64,000 nucleotides of DNA, taken from positions 124,001 through 188,000 of the forward strand of contig NZ_PKUS01000010.1 in the NCBI RefSeq assembly GCF_002866825.1, written 5' to 3'. The notes beneath the pieces were generated by a model. It saw only the letters and a program-made list of their open reading frames with translations. It was not told the DNA's origin and did no database searches. The position numbers and the translations under genes are program-made. Below are positions 34,408-42,417 of this stretch, one piece after another. Every line of letters begins with the position of its first letter. Positions within the stretch are counted from its first letter, which is position 1. This stretch comes from Pseudohalioglobus lutimaris (GTDB taxonomy: Bacteria > Pseudomonadota > Gammaproteobacteria > Pseudomonadales > Halieaceae).

Positions 34408-35229
34408 TTAGGGCTTGCGGAACACCAGGGTCATGCGTTCACTTTCACCAATAGCCAGCATAGGTGCCTTTTGCGCGTCAGTTTCCAGCTCATGCAGGGT
34501 TGGCGGAAGGTTCCATACTCCTTTCGGGTAGCGCTTGACGTCCAGTGGGTTACGATTGAAGAACCCCTCTGCTTCCAACACAAAGCCAGCGCCGGTGGCC
34601 AGGGCAATGATGTAGTCCCGCCCCACGTAACCAATATTGCGCGACATCCAGTCCTGCTCAGGATCCGCCATATGCTGCACAATGCCCAACTTGCCGCCAG
34701 GCTTGAGGATGGCAAAGAAATGCTCAAATGCAGCGGGGGCAACGCCGGAGCGCACCATACCGTGAGCGCTACGGAAGGTCAGCACCCGGTCGACACTGTT
34801 GTCTTTCGCTGCCGCGATAGTCAGTGTGTCGGCCTCTTCATCGAACATCAACGAGCTCACCTGTACTTTACCGTAGACAGCTGCATCGGCATTGAGCTTG
34901 GCCTCAAAACGCTCTCTGGACGTCGGTCGATAGCTCGCCTGCTCGTCGCCACTGTCGTAATGGGCGGCGATCAGCTTGCCGTTCTCCTTCAGGTAAGGCG
35001 CAAGAATCTCGGTGTACCAGCCACCACCTGGCCAGACTTCCACCACGGTATGCTGGGGCTGTACATCGAACAATTTCAGGGTTTGCAGCGGGTGGCGATA
35101 CTGATCCCGTGCCACCCAGGCCTCCGTGCGGTGTTCTCCCTCTATCGCGGCCTGGAGCTCCGCATCGTTTGCATGCACAGCTTGCACCGAAAACAACGTT
35201 ATCAGCGCTGCATAGACTAGTGTCTTCAT
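34408..35229 (-). CDS. Exported SAM-methyltransferase-fold protein
   Basis: A 273-residue protein with a strong signal peptide (MKTLVYAALITLFSVQAVHA) and a class I methyltransferase-like body. VVEVWPGGGWYTEILAPYL corresponds to the SAM-binding loop, with VDRVLTFRSAHGMV and HFFAILKPGGKLGIVQH later. Methyltransferases normally need cytosolic SAM, so export is odd. Either the fold binds another ligand in the periplasm or the N-terminus anchors it. Homologues with the same layout are common in proteobacteria and are annotated only as methyltransferases. An AGAGGAAAA site supports the start. Confidence 0.75.
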   Translation of the reverse strand: MKTLVYAALITLFSVQAVHANDAELQAAIEGEHRTEAWVARDQYRHPLQTLKLFDVQPQHTVVEVWPGGGWYTEILAPYLKENGKLIAAHYDSGDEQASYRPTSRERFEAKLNADAAVYGKVQVSSLMFDEEADTLTIAAAKDNSVDRVLTFRSAHGMVRSGVAPAAFEHFFAILKPGGKLGIVQHMADPEQDWMSRNIGYVGRDYIIALATGAGFVLEAEGFFNRNPLDVKRYPKGVWNLPPTLHELETDAQKAPMLAIGESERMTLVFRKP

Positions 35230-35400
35230 TTAGGTTTTCCTCTCTTGGGTTGCTATCTTGTCAGTGGGTGATTGGCAGGGTACAGCCGGTCTGCACTACC
35301 TGGCAAGGACTCACCCCGACCTTGAAAAAATAAAGCCAGCTATCCCCCCATGCTTCATTCTGTTATACGATGTGTGCGCTCAACGGGACCAAAATAACAC

Positions 35401-36438
35401 ATGCTAAAAGCACTGCAGGCACTACACCCCGGTAACTTCGCTCTGGTGATGGCTACTGGCATACTCAGTATTGGCTTGCAGTCGCATGCGCAGTATTGGC
35501 TTTCAGATGTATTCAGTATTATTGCCGTTGCCGCCTGGGTTATTCTGATCTTCCTCTGCACTGTTCGCGTCGTGTTGTTCCCGGGAAATGTCTGGGCTGA
35601 CCTGACGACCTCGAGAACAGTTTTTTCCTACTTCACGCTTGTCGCGGCAACCAACATCGTGGGCATGTTGATGCTCACCTATGACCTTCCCCTGCTCGCA
35701 ACGGCCTGCTGGTTCCTGGCCTTTTTGTGTTGGTCACTACTGCTGTATCTGGCGTTCAGCGTGCTCACGTTCATCAGTCACGAACACAATGTGAACATCG
35801 TACATGGCGGCTGGCTGATAACCATTGTGGGCACCCAGTCCCTGGTGCTGCTGGGCGTTAAAATCGCGCCCTTCCTGGGCCACTACGCTAACTACATGAT
35901 GATGGAGGTACACCTGCTTTGGGGTCTTGGCCTTGCACTGTACGGCATTTTCATCGTGCTTTTCTGTCACCGTATCTTCTTTCTGGAACTCAAGCCTGAA
36001 GACCTGTCTCCATTGCTCTGGGTGGTAATGGGTGCTGCTGCAATCAGTGCCAATGCCGGCACCAACTTGTTCGAAAGTGAAAACCAGCTTTCCTTTCTGG
36101 CCAACCAGAAGCCATTTATCGATGGCGTGACCCTGATGACATGGTCCTGGGCCACCTGGCTTATCCCTCTGCTGACACTCTTTGGCGTATGGAAACACCT
36201 GGTTCGCAAAATCCCTTTCCGTTACGAGCCCATTGTTTGGAGCATTGTTTTTCCACTGGGCATGTACGCGGTAGCCAGCGATCGCCTGGGCGTGTTAGCC
36301 GAATTCCCACCCATGGTCTGGATCTCACAGGTAATGCTGTGCGCCGGACTGGTTGCCTGGGCGAGTGCATCATCAGGCCTGCTGCGGCGCCTGGGGCAGA
36401 CGATTTTCTCCGGCGAACACGAACACATACCAAAATAG
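35401..36438 (+). CDS. TDT-family transporter (TehA/SLAC1/Mae1-like)
   Basis: A 345-residue, ten-helix membrane protein. The N-terminal LHPGNFALVMATGILSIGL segment and the regular spacing of hydrophobic helices are characteristic of the tellurite-resistance/dicarboxylate transporter family, whose plant members are SLAC1 anion channels. A polar cluster, FESENQLSF, lies between helices 7 and 8. Members move anions such as malate, sulfite or chloride. No ribosome site stands out before the ATG. The gene is divergent from the exported methyltransferase-like gene, 171 bp apart, with no functional link evident. Confidence 0.8.
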   Translation: MLKALQALHPGNFALVMATGILSIGLQSHAQYWLSDVFSIIAVAAWVILIFLCTVRVVLFPGNVWADLTTSRTVFSYFTLVAATNIVGMLMLTYDLPLLATACWFLAFLCWSLLLYLAFSVLTFISHEHNVNIVHGGWLITIVGTQSLVLLGVKIAPFLGHYANYMMMEVHLLWGLGLALYGIFIVLFCHRIFFLELKPEDLSPLLWVVMGAAAISANAGTNLFESENQLSFLANQKPFIDGVTLMTWSWATWLIPLLTLFGVWKHLVRKIPFRYEPIVWSIVFPLGMYAVASDRLGVLAEFPPMVWISQVMLCAGLVAWASASSGLLRRLGQTIFSGEHEHIPK

Positions 36439-36628
36439 CGGCGAAGCATTTTCTCAATGAAAACGAATGAGACACCGACCTCCTACAGATGCATCACCGT
36501 CTTATCACCCTACATCATGCTCTCCTGGTAAGCGTCGATATGGTATTTTGCAGCCGGCACTTGATCGCCTCTCCTGGAGCAGATGGACATCCCCCCATGT
36601 TCGCCACTATTTTAAAGAGTCGACCCCT

Positions 36629-38143
36629 ATGCTGAATCAAAGATCTTCCCTGCTGCGCCTGTTCGGTGTTGCTCTGACTGTTACCGCCCTTTGTGCCTGC
36701 TCCGACAGCAGCGACCGTCCTTCGGCACCACCGGTGCCCGAGTACCTGCCTATTGCCAACCCGGACGTATCCCTGCCTCCCGACGAGGGCTCTATCAATC
36801 TGTTAGCGCAGAATTTTGATCTTGGCGATGTGGGATATCAGCAGTCCGAGTATTTTCTGGAAGGTAACGCGTCTGCCTTTACTAACCTCAGTGAACTAAT
36901 GCGGGACGGACTATGGGAGGCAGAGCCTGGTGAGCAGGCGGCCTACAAAACACGCATCGTGGTCTACCGCCCGATTGAACCGGCTGACTTCAGTGGCACT
37001 GTGATAATGGAATGGCTGAACGTCACCGCAGGGTTTGAAACGCCACCCAGTTGGGGCACAGGTCAACTCGAAATGCGTCGCGGCGGCGCTGTCTGGATCG
37101 GTGTATCAGCGCAACTGATTGGCATTGAAGGCAATGAGAATGGCCTGCTGCCCTTGCACCTGAAGGCCGTTAACCCAGCCCGCTATGGTTCGCTCTCGCA
37201 TCCGGGTGACAGTTTCTCATACGATATCTTTTCGCAAGTCGCGCAGGCGGTGCGGGAACCCGTGGGCATCGACCCGCTTGGCGGCCTGGTTACTGAGCGC
37301 ATCATCGCCTATGGCGAGTCGCAATCGGCCGGCCGACTCACAACCTACGTGAATGCTGTACACCCGCTCTACAACACCTTCGACGGCTATATGATCCACA
37401 GCCGCGGCGGTGGCAGCTCCTCCCTGGCCCAGGAGCCACAGGTCAGCATCCCTACGCCCGAGGCCCCGCAGGTGAGAACAGACCTGAACGTGCCGGTGAT
37501 GACGTTTGCAACAGAGACCGACGTGGTGTTCCTCGGCTACGCGGCAGCACGACAGCCAGACACAGACATGATCAGGACCTGGGAGGTGGCCGGAACCGCG
37601 CATGGGGACATCTACACCTTCGTGACCGGCCGCGATGACACCGTAGGCGACCCGGTATTCGCCTCCGTTATCGAGGAAAACTCGGTGCTGGGCTTTATCT
37701 CCTGCGAGAAGCCGATCAACAACGGGCCGCATCACTATGTGTTCAATACCGCAGTCAGGGCGCTGGACGAGTGGGTAAGCACGGGCACCCTTCCCCCGAC
37801 TTCTCCTCGCCTGGAAATCAACGACGATGGCTCGGACTATATTTATGACGAACTCGGGAATGCCAGGGGCGGCATCCGCACACCCTATGTCGATACACCT
37901 TCTGCCATTCTGCGCGGTGAACCCAATTCCGGCGCCAGCTTCTGCCGCCTGTTCGGCACCACTTCACTGTTCAGCGCCGAGCAGATGGCAACGCTCTATG
38001 TTGATGAAAGTGGCTTTGTGGATGCAGTGACCGAGTCCACCAACGCGGCCCTGGAAGCCGGCTTCCTGTTGCCCGAAGATGCGGATGCAATCACCACCTG
38101 GGCACCGCAACAATGGCGACGCCAGACTGATGAAGCGCCGTGA
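36629..38143 (+). CDS. Exported alpha/beta-hydrolase-domain lipoprotein
   Basis: A 504-residue protein starting at ATG 36629; the frame is open upstream, but a signal sequence begins here. The leader ends in an LCAC lipobox-like motif, predicting a lipoprotein. The body includes the VVYRPIEPADFSGTVIMEW strand region and the nucleophile elbow IAYGESQSAGRL, typical of large uncharacterised alpha/beta hydrolases found in marine proteobacteria and mycobacteria. The late SCEKPINNGPHHYVFNTAV segment may supply the catalytic His. It probably hydrolyses esters at the cell surface or in the periplasm. It stands alone and is convergent with the M20 gene. Confidence 0.77.
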   Translation: MLNQRSSLLRLFGVALTVTALCACSDSSDRPSAPPVPEYLPIANPDVSLPPDEGSINLLAQNFDLGDVGYQQSEYFLEGNASAFTNLSELMRDGLWEAEPGEQAAYKTRIVVYRPIEPADFSGTVIMEWLNVTAGFETPPSWGTGQLEMRRGGAVWIGVSAQLIGIEGNENGLLPLHLKAVNPARYGSLSHPGDSFSYDIFSQVAQAVREPVGIDPLGGLVTERIIAYGESQSAGRLTTYVNAVHPLYNTFDGYMIHSRGGGSSSLAQEPQVSIPTPEAPQVRTDLNVPVMTFATETDVVFLGYAAARQPDTDMIRTWEVAGTAHGDIYTFVTGRDDTVGDPVFASVIEENSVLGFISCEKPINNGPHHYVFNTAVRALDEWVSTGTLPPTSPRLEINDDGSDYIYDELGNARGGIRTPYVDTPSAILRGEPNSGASFCRLFGTTSLFSAEQMATLYVDESGFVDAVTESTNAALEAGFLLPEDADAITTWAPQQWRRQTDEAP

Positions 38144-38272
38144 GGCGTGGCACACAGAGAAGTGGCCACACAGGATTGAGCTGTTGGTCAGCGCGCAGGA
38201 TGCGCCATGCCGTGACCTGTTCGCGACGTCGACAGGCTTATATCGAAAGAGCTTGTTAGCTCCCCGTTAGGG

Positions 38273-39595
38273 CTACTTCTGCATCAACTCCAACAGGGCA
38301 GACACCGTTGCCTCAACGCCAAGCGTCACTGCGGGCTCCGGGGTGATCTTGAACAAGGGTGAATGATGCGAGGGCACCGGCTCACCACCCGCGGCCTCGC
38401 GGTCGAATTCGGCTTGCGGCGTGCCGCCCACAGCGAAGTAAGTGCTGGGAATATACGGATCGGTGGTAAAGAAGGGGAAATCCTCGGCACCCATGCCCTT
38501 GCGCTTATTGCCATAAAAGATATCCCCACCGAAACGGGCCGCCCACACGCTGCGCAATCGTCCAGTCAACGCCGGGTCATTGATTGTCGGCGGCACGGAC
38601 TCCTCGGATACAATCACCTCAGGTAGCTTGTCCTCCGGCAGACCGGCAACCCTCCCCATGTTCTCGGCCACGCGCTTGATTCCCGCCAGTAAGAGTTCGC
38701 GTGACTCAAAATCGTCGTTGCGCACCGTTAGCTGAAGATGTGCGCGGTCGGAGATAATGTTGTGTTTGCTGCCAGAGTGAAATGAACCCACGGTGATAAC
38801 ACCCGCGTCCCTGGGCGCCAACTCCCGGCTGACCACCGTCTGCAGGGCCAGCACAATCTGCGAACCGAGTACGATAGGGTCAATGCCACGGTGCGGGCTG
38901 GCGCCGTGAGCACCAACGCCGTGGACGATGATATCCACGGTATCTGCACCCGAATACGGGGAATCCATAACAGCAGACAATTTGCCCGTTGGAATTTCGG
39001 AGGAAACGTGGAACGCAAGCGCATAGTCGGGCTTGCCGAAACGTTGCCAGAGATTGTCATCCATCATCTGTCTGGCGCCAATTACGCGTTCCTCAGCCGG
39101 CTGCCCGATCAGCATCAACGTACCTGACCAGTGGTCCTTCCGGGCCGCCATCGCGCGGGCCGTGCCCACCAGGCTGGTGATATGTACGTCGTGGCCACAA
39201 GCATGCATCACCGGGACTTCTTCCCCGCTGGTATCGACCTGTCGGGCGGTGGACGCATTGGGCAACCCGGACTTCTCCTCCACAGGTAAGCCGTCCATAT
39301 CCGCTCGCATCATCACCAGCGGACCATCGCCATTTTCCATCATGGCCACCACGCCAGTTCCGCCAACACCCTCGGTTACCTTGAAGCCAGCCGCGCGAAG
39401 CTCTCCGGCAAGTCGCGCCGCCGTTTGAGTTTCCAGCGTAGACAGTTCCGGGTTGCGGTGAAAATAGTCGAACAAGCCACCCAGGTGTGCCTTGTAGTCC
39501 TGATCTATATCGCGACCGAGTTCATCGCTGCTGGCATTACCTGCGAGAACTGTTGTGCAAACTAAAACGAATAGAAGCTGGGAAAGCACTGGCAT
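38273..39595 (-). CDS. Exported M20-family amidohydrolase
   Basis: A 440-residue zinc hydrolase of the M20D/aminoacylase type. A signal peptide (QLLFVLVCTTVLAGNASS) precedes a region with HRNPELSTLETQTA. The motifs MRADMDGLPVEE and HACGHDVHITSL supply metal ligands, PAEE carries the catalytic Glu, and GAHGASPHRGIDPI belongs to the dimerisation domain. HHSPLF near the C-terminus gives the last ligand. Relatives cleave N-acyl amino acids, hippurate or indole-acetyl conjugates; this one acts in the periplasm. It marks the left border of the AT-rich accessory island. Confidence 0.86.
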   Translation of the reverse strand: MPVLSQLLFVLVCTTVLAGNASSDELGRDIDQDYKAHLGGLFDYFHRNPELSTLETQTAARLAGELRAAGFKVTEGVGGTGVVAMMENGDGPLVMMRADMDGLPVEEKSGLPNASTARQVDTSGEEVPVMHACGHDVHITSLVGTARAMAARKDHWSGTLMLIGQPAEERVIGARQMMDDNLWQRFGKPDYALAFHVSSEIPTGKLSAVMDSPYSGADTVDIIVHGVGAHGASPHRGIDPIVLGSQIVLALQTVVSRELAPRDAGVITVGSFHSGSKHNIISDRAHLQLTVRNDDFESRELLLAGIKRVAENMGRVAGLPEDKLPEVIVSEESVPPTINDPALTGRLRSVWAARFGGDIFYGNKRKGMGAEDFPFFTTDPYIPSTYFAVGGTPQAEFDREAAGGEPVPSHHSPLFKITPEPAVTLGVEATVSALLELMQK

Positions 39596-40055
39596 TTACC
39601 TGATCCTTTAACAATTGCATTTCCGCAGGCTAACAGAGCCGCATAAAAGCACAATAGCAAACAAGAGACGTTTGGCCCCCGCTCAATGGACATCCCCTGA
39701 CAAGGGGCGCACCAGGCTCTTTATCCTTTGAGTTATGGACGGCATGACCTGCACTGATTATTCGAACTACTAACTACTTGATGGGAGTAGCTCGTAAACC
39801 GTGTTTACCGCCCTGGTAATAGTGTGCCCCACGCCCTCCGGCCTCCCCTCCCGGGTTGGCCCCTACCATTCATTAGTGTTTAACGTCTAATTCCTGAATA
39901 GCTTATAAGGGGTGACTATGACCCCATTAGTTCATGCCTGTTCTGAAGGTAAACCAATTACGCTGGGGAGACGCCCTCGTTGTGAGGCCCTAAGCGGCGT
40001 CGCTGTTCGTAGCGTCAGCCGGGAATTGCAGCATTTCATATATCAGGAAATATTA
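39596..40055. other. Intergenic region at the left edge of the accessory island
   Basis: The roughly 460 bases between the M20 gene start and the amber-interrupted small gene hold no convincing gene. They must include the M20 promoter. I searched both strands for an integron integrase, an attI-like GTTRRRY site next to one, and a copy of the tRNA-Ala 3' end, and found none. Confidence 0.4.
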
Positions 40056-40310
40056 ATGAAGATTGATGTATACCAATCTGCAAAGAAAAGTGACTGCTTT
40101 CTGTCTGTTCCGACAGGTACCGATCCAAGCGCGATTAAAGTCAGCGCCAAGGAAGGGAAAGTCTACGGAGAAGTGAGATCCTTTCAATAGTCGCTAAGCA
40201 TTGATACGACCGATAACAGAGCCGCTATCGATTCGAGCGTTGTTATTGATCAGATCAATGAAAAGGGTTATGCAATACAGGGCGCCATCGTACAATTTGA
40301 AGGCGTTTGA
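40056..40310 (+). pseudogene. Small DUF6139-like gene interrupted by an in-frame amber codon
   Basis: ATG 40056, with AGGAAA upstream, opens a frame that stops at TAG (40188-40190, codon 45). Reading through, the same frame continues 39 more codons to TGA at 40308-40310. The two halves together resemble a single small protein: MKIDVYQS, LSVPTGTD, SLSIDTTDN and INEKGYAIQGAIVQ. This is the layout of short proteobacterial proteins of unknown function (DUF6139-like, from memory). The simplest reading is a recent nonsense mutation; suppressed readthrough is an alternative. Low GC suggests that it belongs to the accessory island. Confidence 0.55.
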
Positions 40311-40474
40311 AATAGACGCTATTAATAACTTTATATAAAGTAACAAACAACCCGCACCCACTGCGTAAAACGAATATGCATTTATTGGAATTTGCTGCGT
40401 CGCTGTGCAAAATCACGACTTCCGTCAGCCTGCCCTGCTGTAGTAATTACCAGCGCGCTGCTTATAACCACAAA

Positions 40475-40492
40475 ACGTTTCCGCGGAAACGT
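40475..40492. promoter_or_regulatory. 18-bp perfect palindrome
   Basis: ACGTTTCCGCGGAAACGT is fully self-complementary at 40475-40492. It lies in non-coding DNA with no T-run, so a dimeric protein-binding site is likelier than a terminator. No regulator gene is adjacent. Confidence 0.45.
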
Positions 40493-40691
40493 ACCGCAGC
40501 ATGCTTGGCAAATGCCTTGTCGGTATTTCCTCGCCGAGCCCGGCAACGCGCTCCATTAGCAAGTACAAGCAATCGGGGCCGCCGTACCGGCGACCCATGT
40601 TGTGGGCGTCATACGCGCCCCACAAAATGACAGGAGGTTGATTTGCAAGAGTTTCCCCATGTTTCACACAATAAATACTGGGCTAGAGTGT

Positions 40692-40711
40692 TATATAGAC
40701 CGGTCTATATA
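40692..40711. promoter_or_regulatory. 20-bp perfect palindrome resembling a TetR-family operator
   Basis: TATATAGACCGGTCTATATA is fully self-complementary. Its TAGACCGGTCTA core is like operators bound by TetR-family repressors of the NemR type. It lies 21 bases before the GTG of the first cassette gene and just left of the first cassette boundary, a position where bound repressor could control transcription into the whole array. No tetR gene is in the window. Confidence 0.5.
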
Positions 40712-40732
40712 CTTAACTGTTAAAGGTTACTC

Positions 40733-41065
40733 GTGCTGTTCGCATACTCAAACATCTACATCCCGATTATGGCCTATATACTCATAGCGCTTTCCTCAAA
40801 GGCTTTGTACTCTAGCGGTTCACGACTCGCGGGTTTGATTGTGGGAGCTTCGTCTGGTGCGCTTGCCTTTGCATCCCTCATGGCAGAAATTTGGGGGGAG
40901 TGGCCTAAGCAAATCGTCTATGGCCCTCAAGGAGAGTTTCTTTGGTTCGGGGGGCAGCCGAACGCGTGGCATGAAGTCCTTGGGTATTTGTGGGCACCAT
41001 GTTTACTACTAATGGCAATCGGTCTCTGTGTTCATGCTCGCAGAATCGCAACCCTTAACAAGTAA
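40733..41065 (+). CDS. Cassette 1: small membrane protein
   Basis: A 110-residue protein with a GTG start (AAAGG upstream); an ATG 36 bases in is an alternative. Three hydrophobic helices are predicted, near 8-30, 34-52 and 82-100, with a tryptophan-rich loop LWFGGQPNAWHEVLGYLW between the last two. Its stop codon lies inside the following attC, as in many cassette genes. The start sits just after the first cassette boundary and the TetR-like palindrome. The family is not recognised. The aromatic loop could be a binding surface, but no function can be assigned. Confidence 0.65.
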   Translation: MLFAYSNIYIPIMAYILIALSSKALYSSGSRLAGLIVGASSGALAFASLMAEIWGEWPKQIVYGPQGEFLWFGGQPNAWHEVLGYLWAPCLLLMAIGLCVHARRIATLNK

Positions 41066-41110
41066 GGGCTTGGGACGCCGTAACCGGCGCCCCAGCCTTA
41101 GGCGTTAGGT
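41053..41110 (+). repeat. attC site A
   Basis: R'' CCTTAAC (41053-41059) is followed by AAG, and R' GTTAGGT occupies 41104-41110. Between them, AAGG-GCTTGGG-CGCCG pairs with CCGGCG-CCCAGCCTT, giving an imperfect hairpin with bulged bases as in attC. It closes cassette 1 and opens cassette 2. Confidence 0.8.
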
Positions 41111-41120
41111 GGTACTCGCA

Positions 41121-41459
41121 GTGGTCAAGCGGCAGCTGAAAGCGTGCATTCTGATTAGTCTAATTATGGCCCTGATTCTACCCATTGTTAGTGTAGAAAT
41201 TTATGTCCTAGTGAACGATATCGAAGATAGACCCGATCATGTAGCGTATGAGCGTGCCATAGAAAGAGGAGAGGATCCTCTCGATGCTGCCACCGGTTCA
41301 CTAAGGAAGATCTCGGGCTTCGAACGAATAACGCATCGTTTCCAAGATTGGTATAGTTTTCAGGAGTATCTTTGGCAGGTGGGTTACTACTTTGCAATAC
41401 TTTTGATTGCTACTCTTCTGGTAAGTGGAGTGAAGCTCTATGGAAATCGCACCACCTAA
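41121..41459 (+). CDS. Cassette 2: two-helix membrane protein
   Basis: A 112-residue protein. GTG 41121 is preferred because AGGTGG, which overlaps the R' of attC A, stands 8 bases upstream. A first helix (ACILISLIMALILPIVSVEIYVLV) and a last helix (YYFAILLIATLLVSGVKLYG) bracket a polar region of about 55 residues with an acidic RAIERGEDPLDAATGSLRKI segment. The likely topology has the loop in the periplasm. The stop TAA is part of the next R''. No family recognised. Confidence 0.65.
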   Translation: MVKRQLKACILISLIMALILPIVSVEIYVLVNDIEDRPDHVAYERAIERGEDPLDAATGSLRKISGFERITHRFQDWYSFQEYLWQVGYYFAILLIATLLVSGVKLYGNRTT

Positions 41460-41531
41460 CAAGGCCAGGCAGTGCGCTCCCTGCGGTCGCCGGACGCGCG
41501 TACCGCGCGCCCGCTGCTGCAAGCGTTATAC
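41454..41531 (+). repeat. attC site B
   Basis: R'' ACCTAAC (41454-41460) is the exact complement of the R' opening this cassette; R' GTTATAC lies at 41525-41531. The arms include GGCCAGGCAG on the left and GCTGCTGCAAGC on the right around a GC-rich centre. It closes cassette 2. Confidence 0.85.
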
Positions 41532-41546
41532 GTTTAGAGAGATCCG

Positions 41547-41828
41547 GTGAGTAAAGTAACCCTTAAAGGATATGTTATCGCTTCCGACGAGGATTTGCCT
41601 GGAATAAGAGCGGAGCTTCCACGTCATATTGAGCTCACACGTCAGGAAGACGGGTGCTTGGTATTCGAAGTTGTGCAAGACCCGAATGATAAACACAGAT
41701 TCAACGTTTACGAAGAGTTTATTGATAAAGCGGCATTTGAAGCGCATCAAAATAGAGCTAAAGCATCGAGTTGGTGGGCTGTCAGTCGAAACCTAGAAAA
41801 GCACTATCGAATAATGGATGGTTTTTAG
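41547..41828 (+). CDS. Cassette 3: ABM-family monooxygenase-like protein
   Basis: A 93-residue alpha+beta dimeric-barrel protein of the antibiotic biosynthesis monooxygenase group. It has the expected strand-helix-strand order: KGYVIASDEDLPGIRAELPRHIELT, then GCLVFEVVQDPNDKHRFNVYEEFIDKAAFEAH. YgiN-like relatives act on quinols or aromatic compounds, or degrade heme, without a bound cofactor. GTG 41547 with AGAGAG upstream is the start. A second ABM protein occurs in cassette 7, but the two are only distantly similar. Cytosolic; substrate unknown. Confidence 0.78.
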   Translation: MSKVTLKGYVIASDEDLPGIRAELPRHIELTRQEDGCLVFEVVQDPNDKHRFNVYEEFIDKAAFEAHQNRAKASSWWAVSRNLEKHYRIMDGF

Positions 41829-41844
41829 TGAGGGTCAATAAAAC

Positions 41845-41919
41845 GTATAACAAGGCGGTGTTGTCGCCTTCGGCTCGGACGGCCCACTTCGTGGTCCGCC
41901 GCAAACCTCGGCGTTATGT
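41845..41919 (+). repeat. attC site C
   Basis: R'' GTATAAC (41845-41851) exactly complements the R' that opens cassette 3; R' GTTATGT is at 41913-41919. A central GGAC-GCCCAC-TTC-GTGG-TCC hairpin and paired outer arms are visible over 75 bases. Confidence 0.87.
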
Positions 41920-41940
41920 GTACAGTCAGGTATCGAGCTC

Positions 41941-42348
41941 ATGAATAGAGTTGCACAATGTGCATGTAAGAATGTTGAAGTAAGTGTTAAAGGCGATCAT
42001 GTTAGGCATATAGCGTGTCACTGCGACTATTGCCAGAGGATGTCAGGGTCTGTGGCAACACTCTGTGCCGTATACAAGGAAGAAGATTTCCTGTCAGCAA
42101 CTGGAGATACCACAGTTTACGAACTGCCTAAGTGGCCAGGTGCGAAAAAGTACTTTTGCTCCAGTTGCGGATCAACGGTTCATTGGGTTAATCCAGTCGC
42201 ATTTCCTGGCATGCATATGATTGCTGGTGGCTGTTTCGCAGATCCTGATTTTCCAGCACCAGATACAGTAACCCAAACAAAATATAGACAGCCTTGGTGC
42301 CCTGAATTTGAAGGTGCAGATCACTATGAAGGATATTCAGGTAAGTAA
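41941..42348 (+). CDS. Cassette 4: GFA-family zinc protein
   Basis: A 135-residue protein of the GFA (glutathione-dependent formaldehyde-activating enzyme/CENP-V) family. The zinc cysteines are CACKN near 8-10, ACHCDYCQRMSG near 25-33, and FCSSCGSTVHW near 72-80. Family members have a beta-tent fold and are often annotated as formaldehyde-glutathione adduct enzymes, although catalysis has been questioned. It is intact and full length. A second GFA-like protein is encoded in cassette 6. No ribosome site is obvious, which is common for cassette genes. Confidence 0.85.
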   Translation: MNRVAQCACKNVEVSVKGDHVRHIACHCDYCQRMSGSVATLCAVYKEEDFLSATGDTTVYELPKWPGAKKYFCSSCGSTVHWVNPVAFPGMHMIAGGCFADPDFPAPDTVTQTKYRQPWCPEFEGADHYEGYSGK

Positions 42349-42356
42349 GCTAAAAC

Positions 42357-42375
42357 ACATAATTAACTGTTATGT
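42357..42375 (+). repeat. Collapsed attC site D
   Basis: ACATAATTAACTGTTATGT spans 42357-42375. The outer heptamers ACATAAT and GTTATGT correspond to R'' and R' of cassette 4 (one mismatch), but only TAACT lies between them instead of 50-70 bases of stem. This looks like an internal deletion that inactivated the site and fused cassettes 4 and 5. Confidence 0.6.
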
Positions 42376-42417
42376 GGCAGTAGAGCCAAGCCTCGATCAC
42401 TAAAGGAGATATATCGC

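Larger units (their letters stand above)
40311..40718. other. AT-rich non-coding stretch before the cassette array
   Basis: About 400 bases without a supported gene. It contains two perfect palindromes, listed separately, and a possible promoter before the first cassette. An 84-residue frame at 40376-40630 is Arg/Cys-rich and looks like chance. No integrase or attI could be identified. Confidence 0.4.

Noticed and set aside
39596-40055. Direct repeat of the tRNA-Ala 3' end as the left attachment site of an island
   Set aside because: I scanned for the T-arm/acceptor sequence and did not find a copy to the left of the cassettes.
40376-40630. 84-residue frame before the cassette array
   Set aside because: Arg/Cys/Pro-rich composition, no ribosome site, and it overlaps a perfect palindrome; not believable as a gene.
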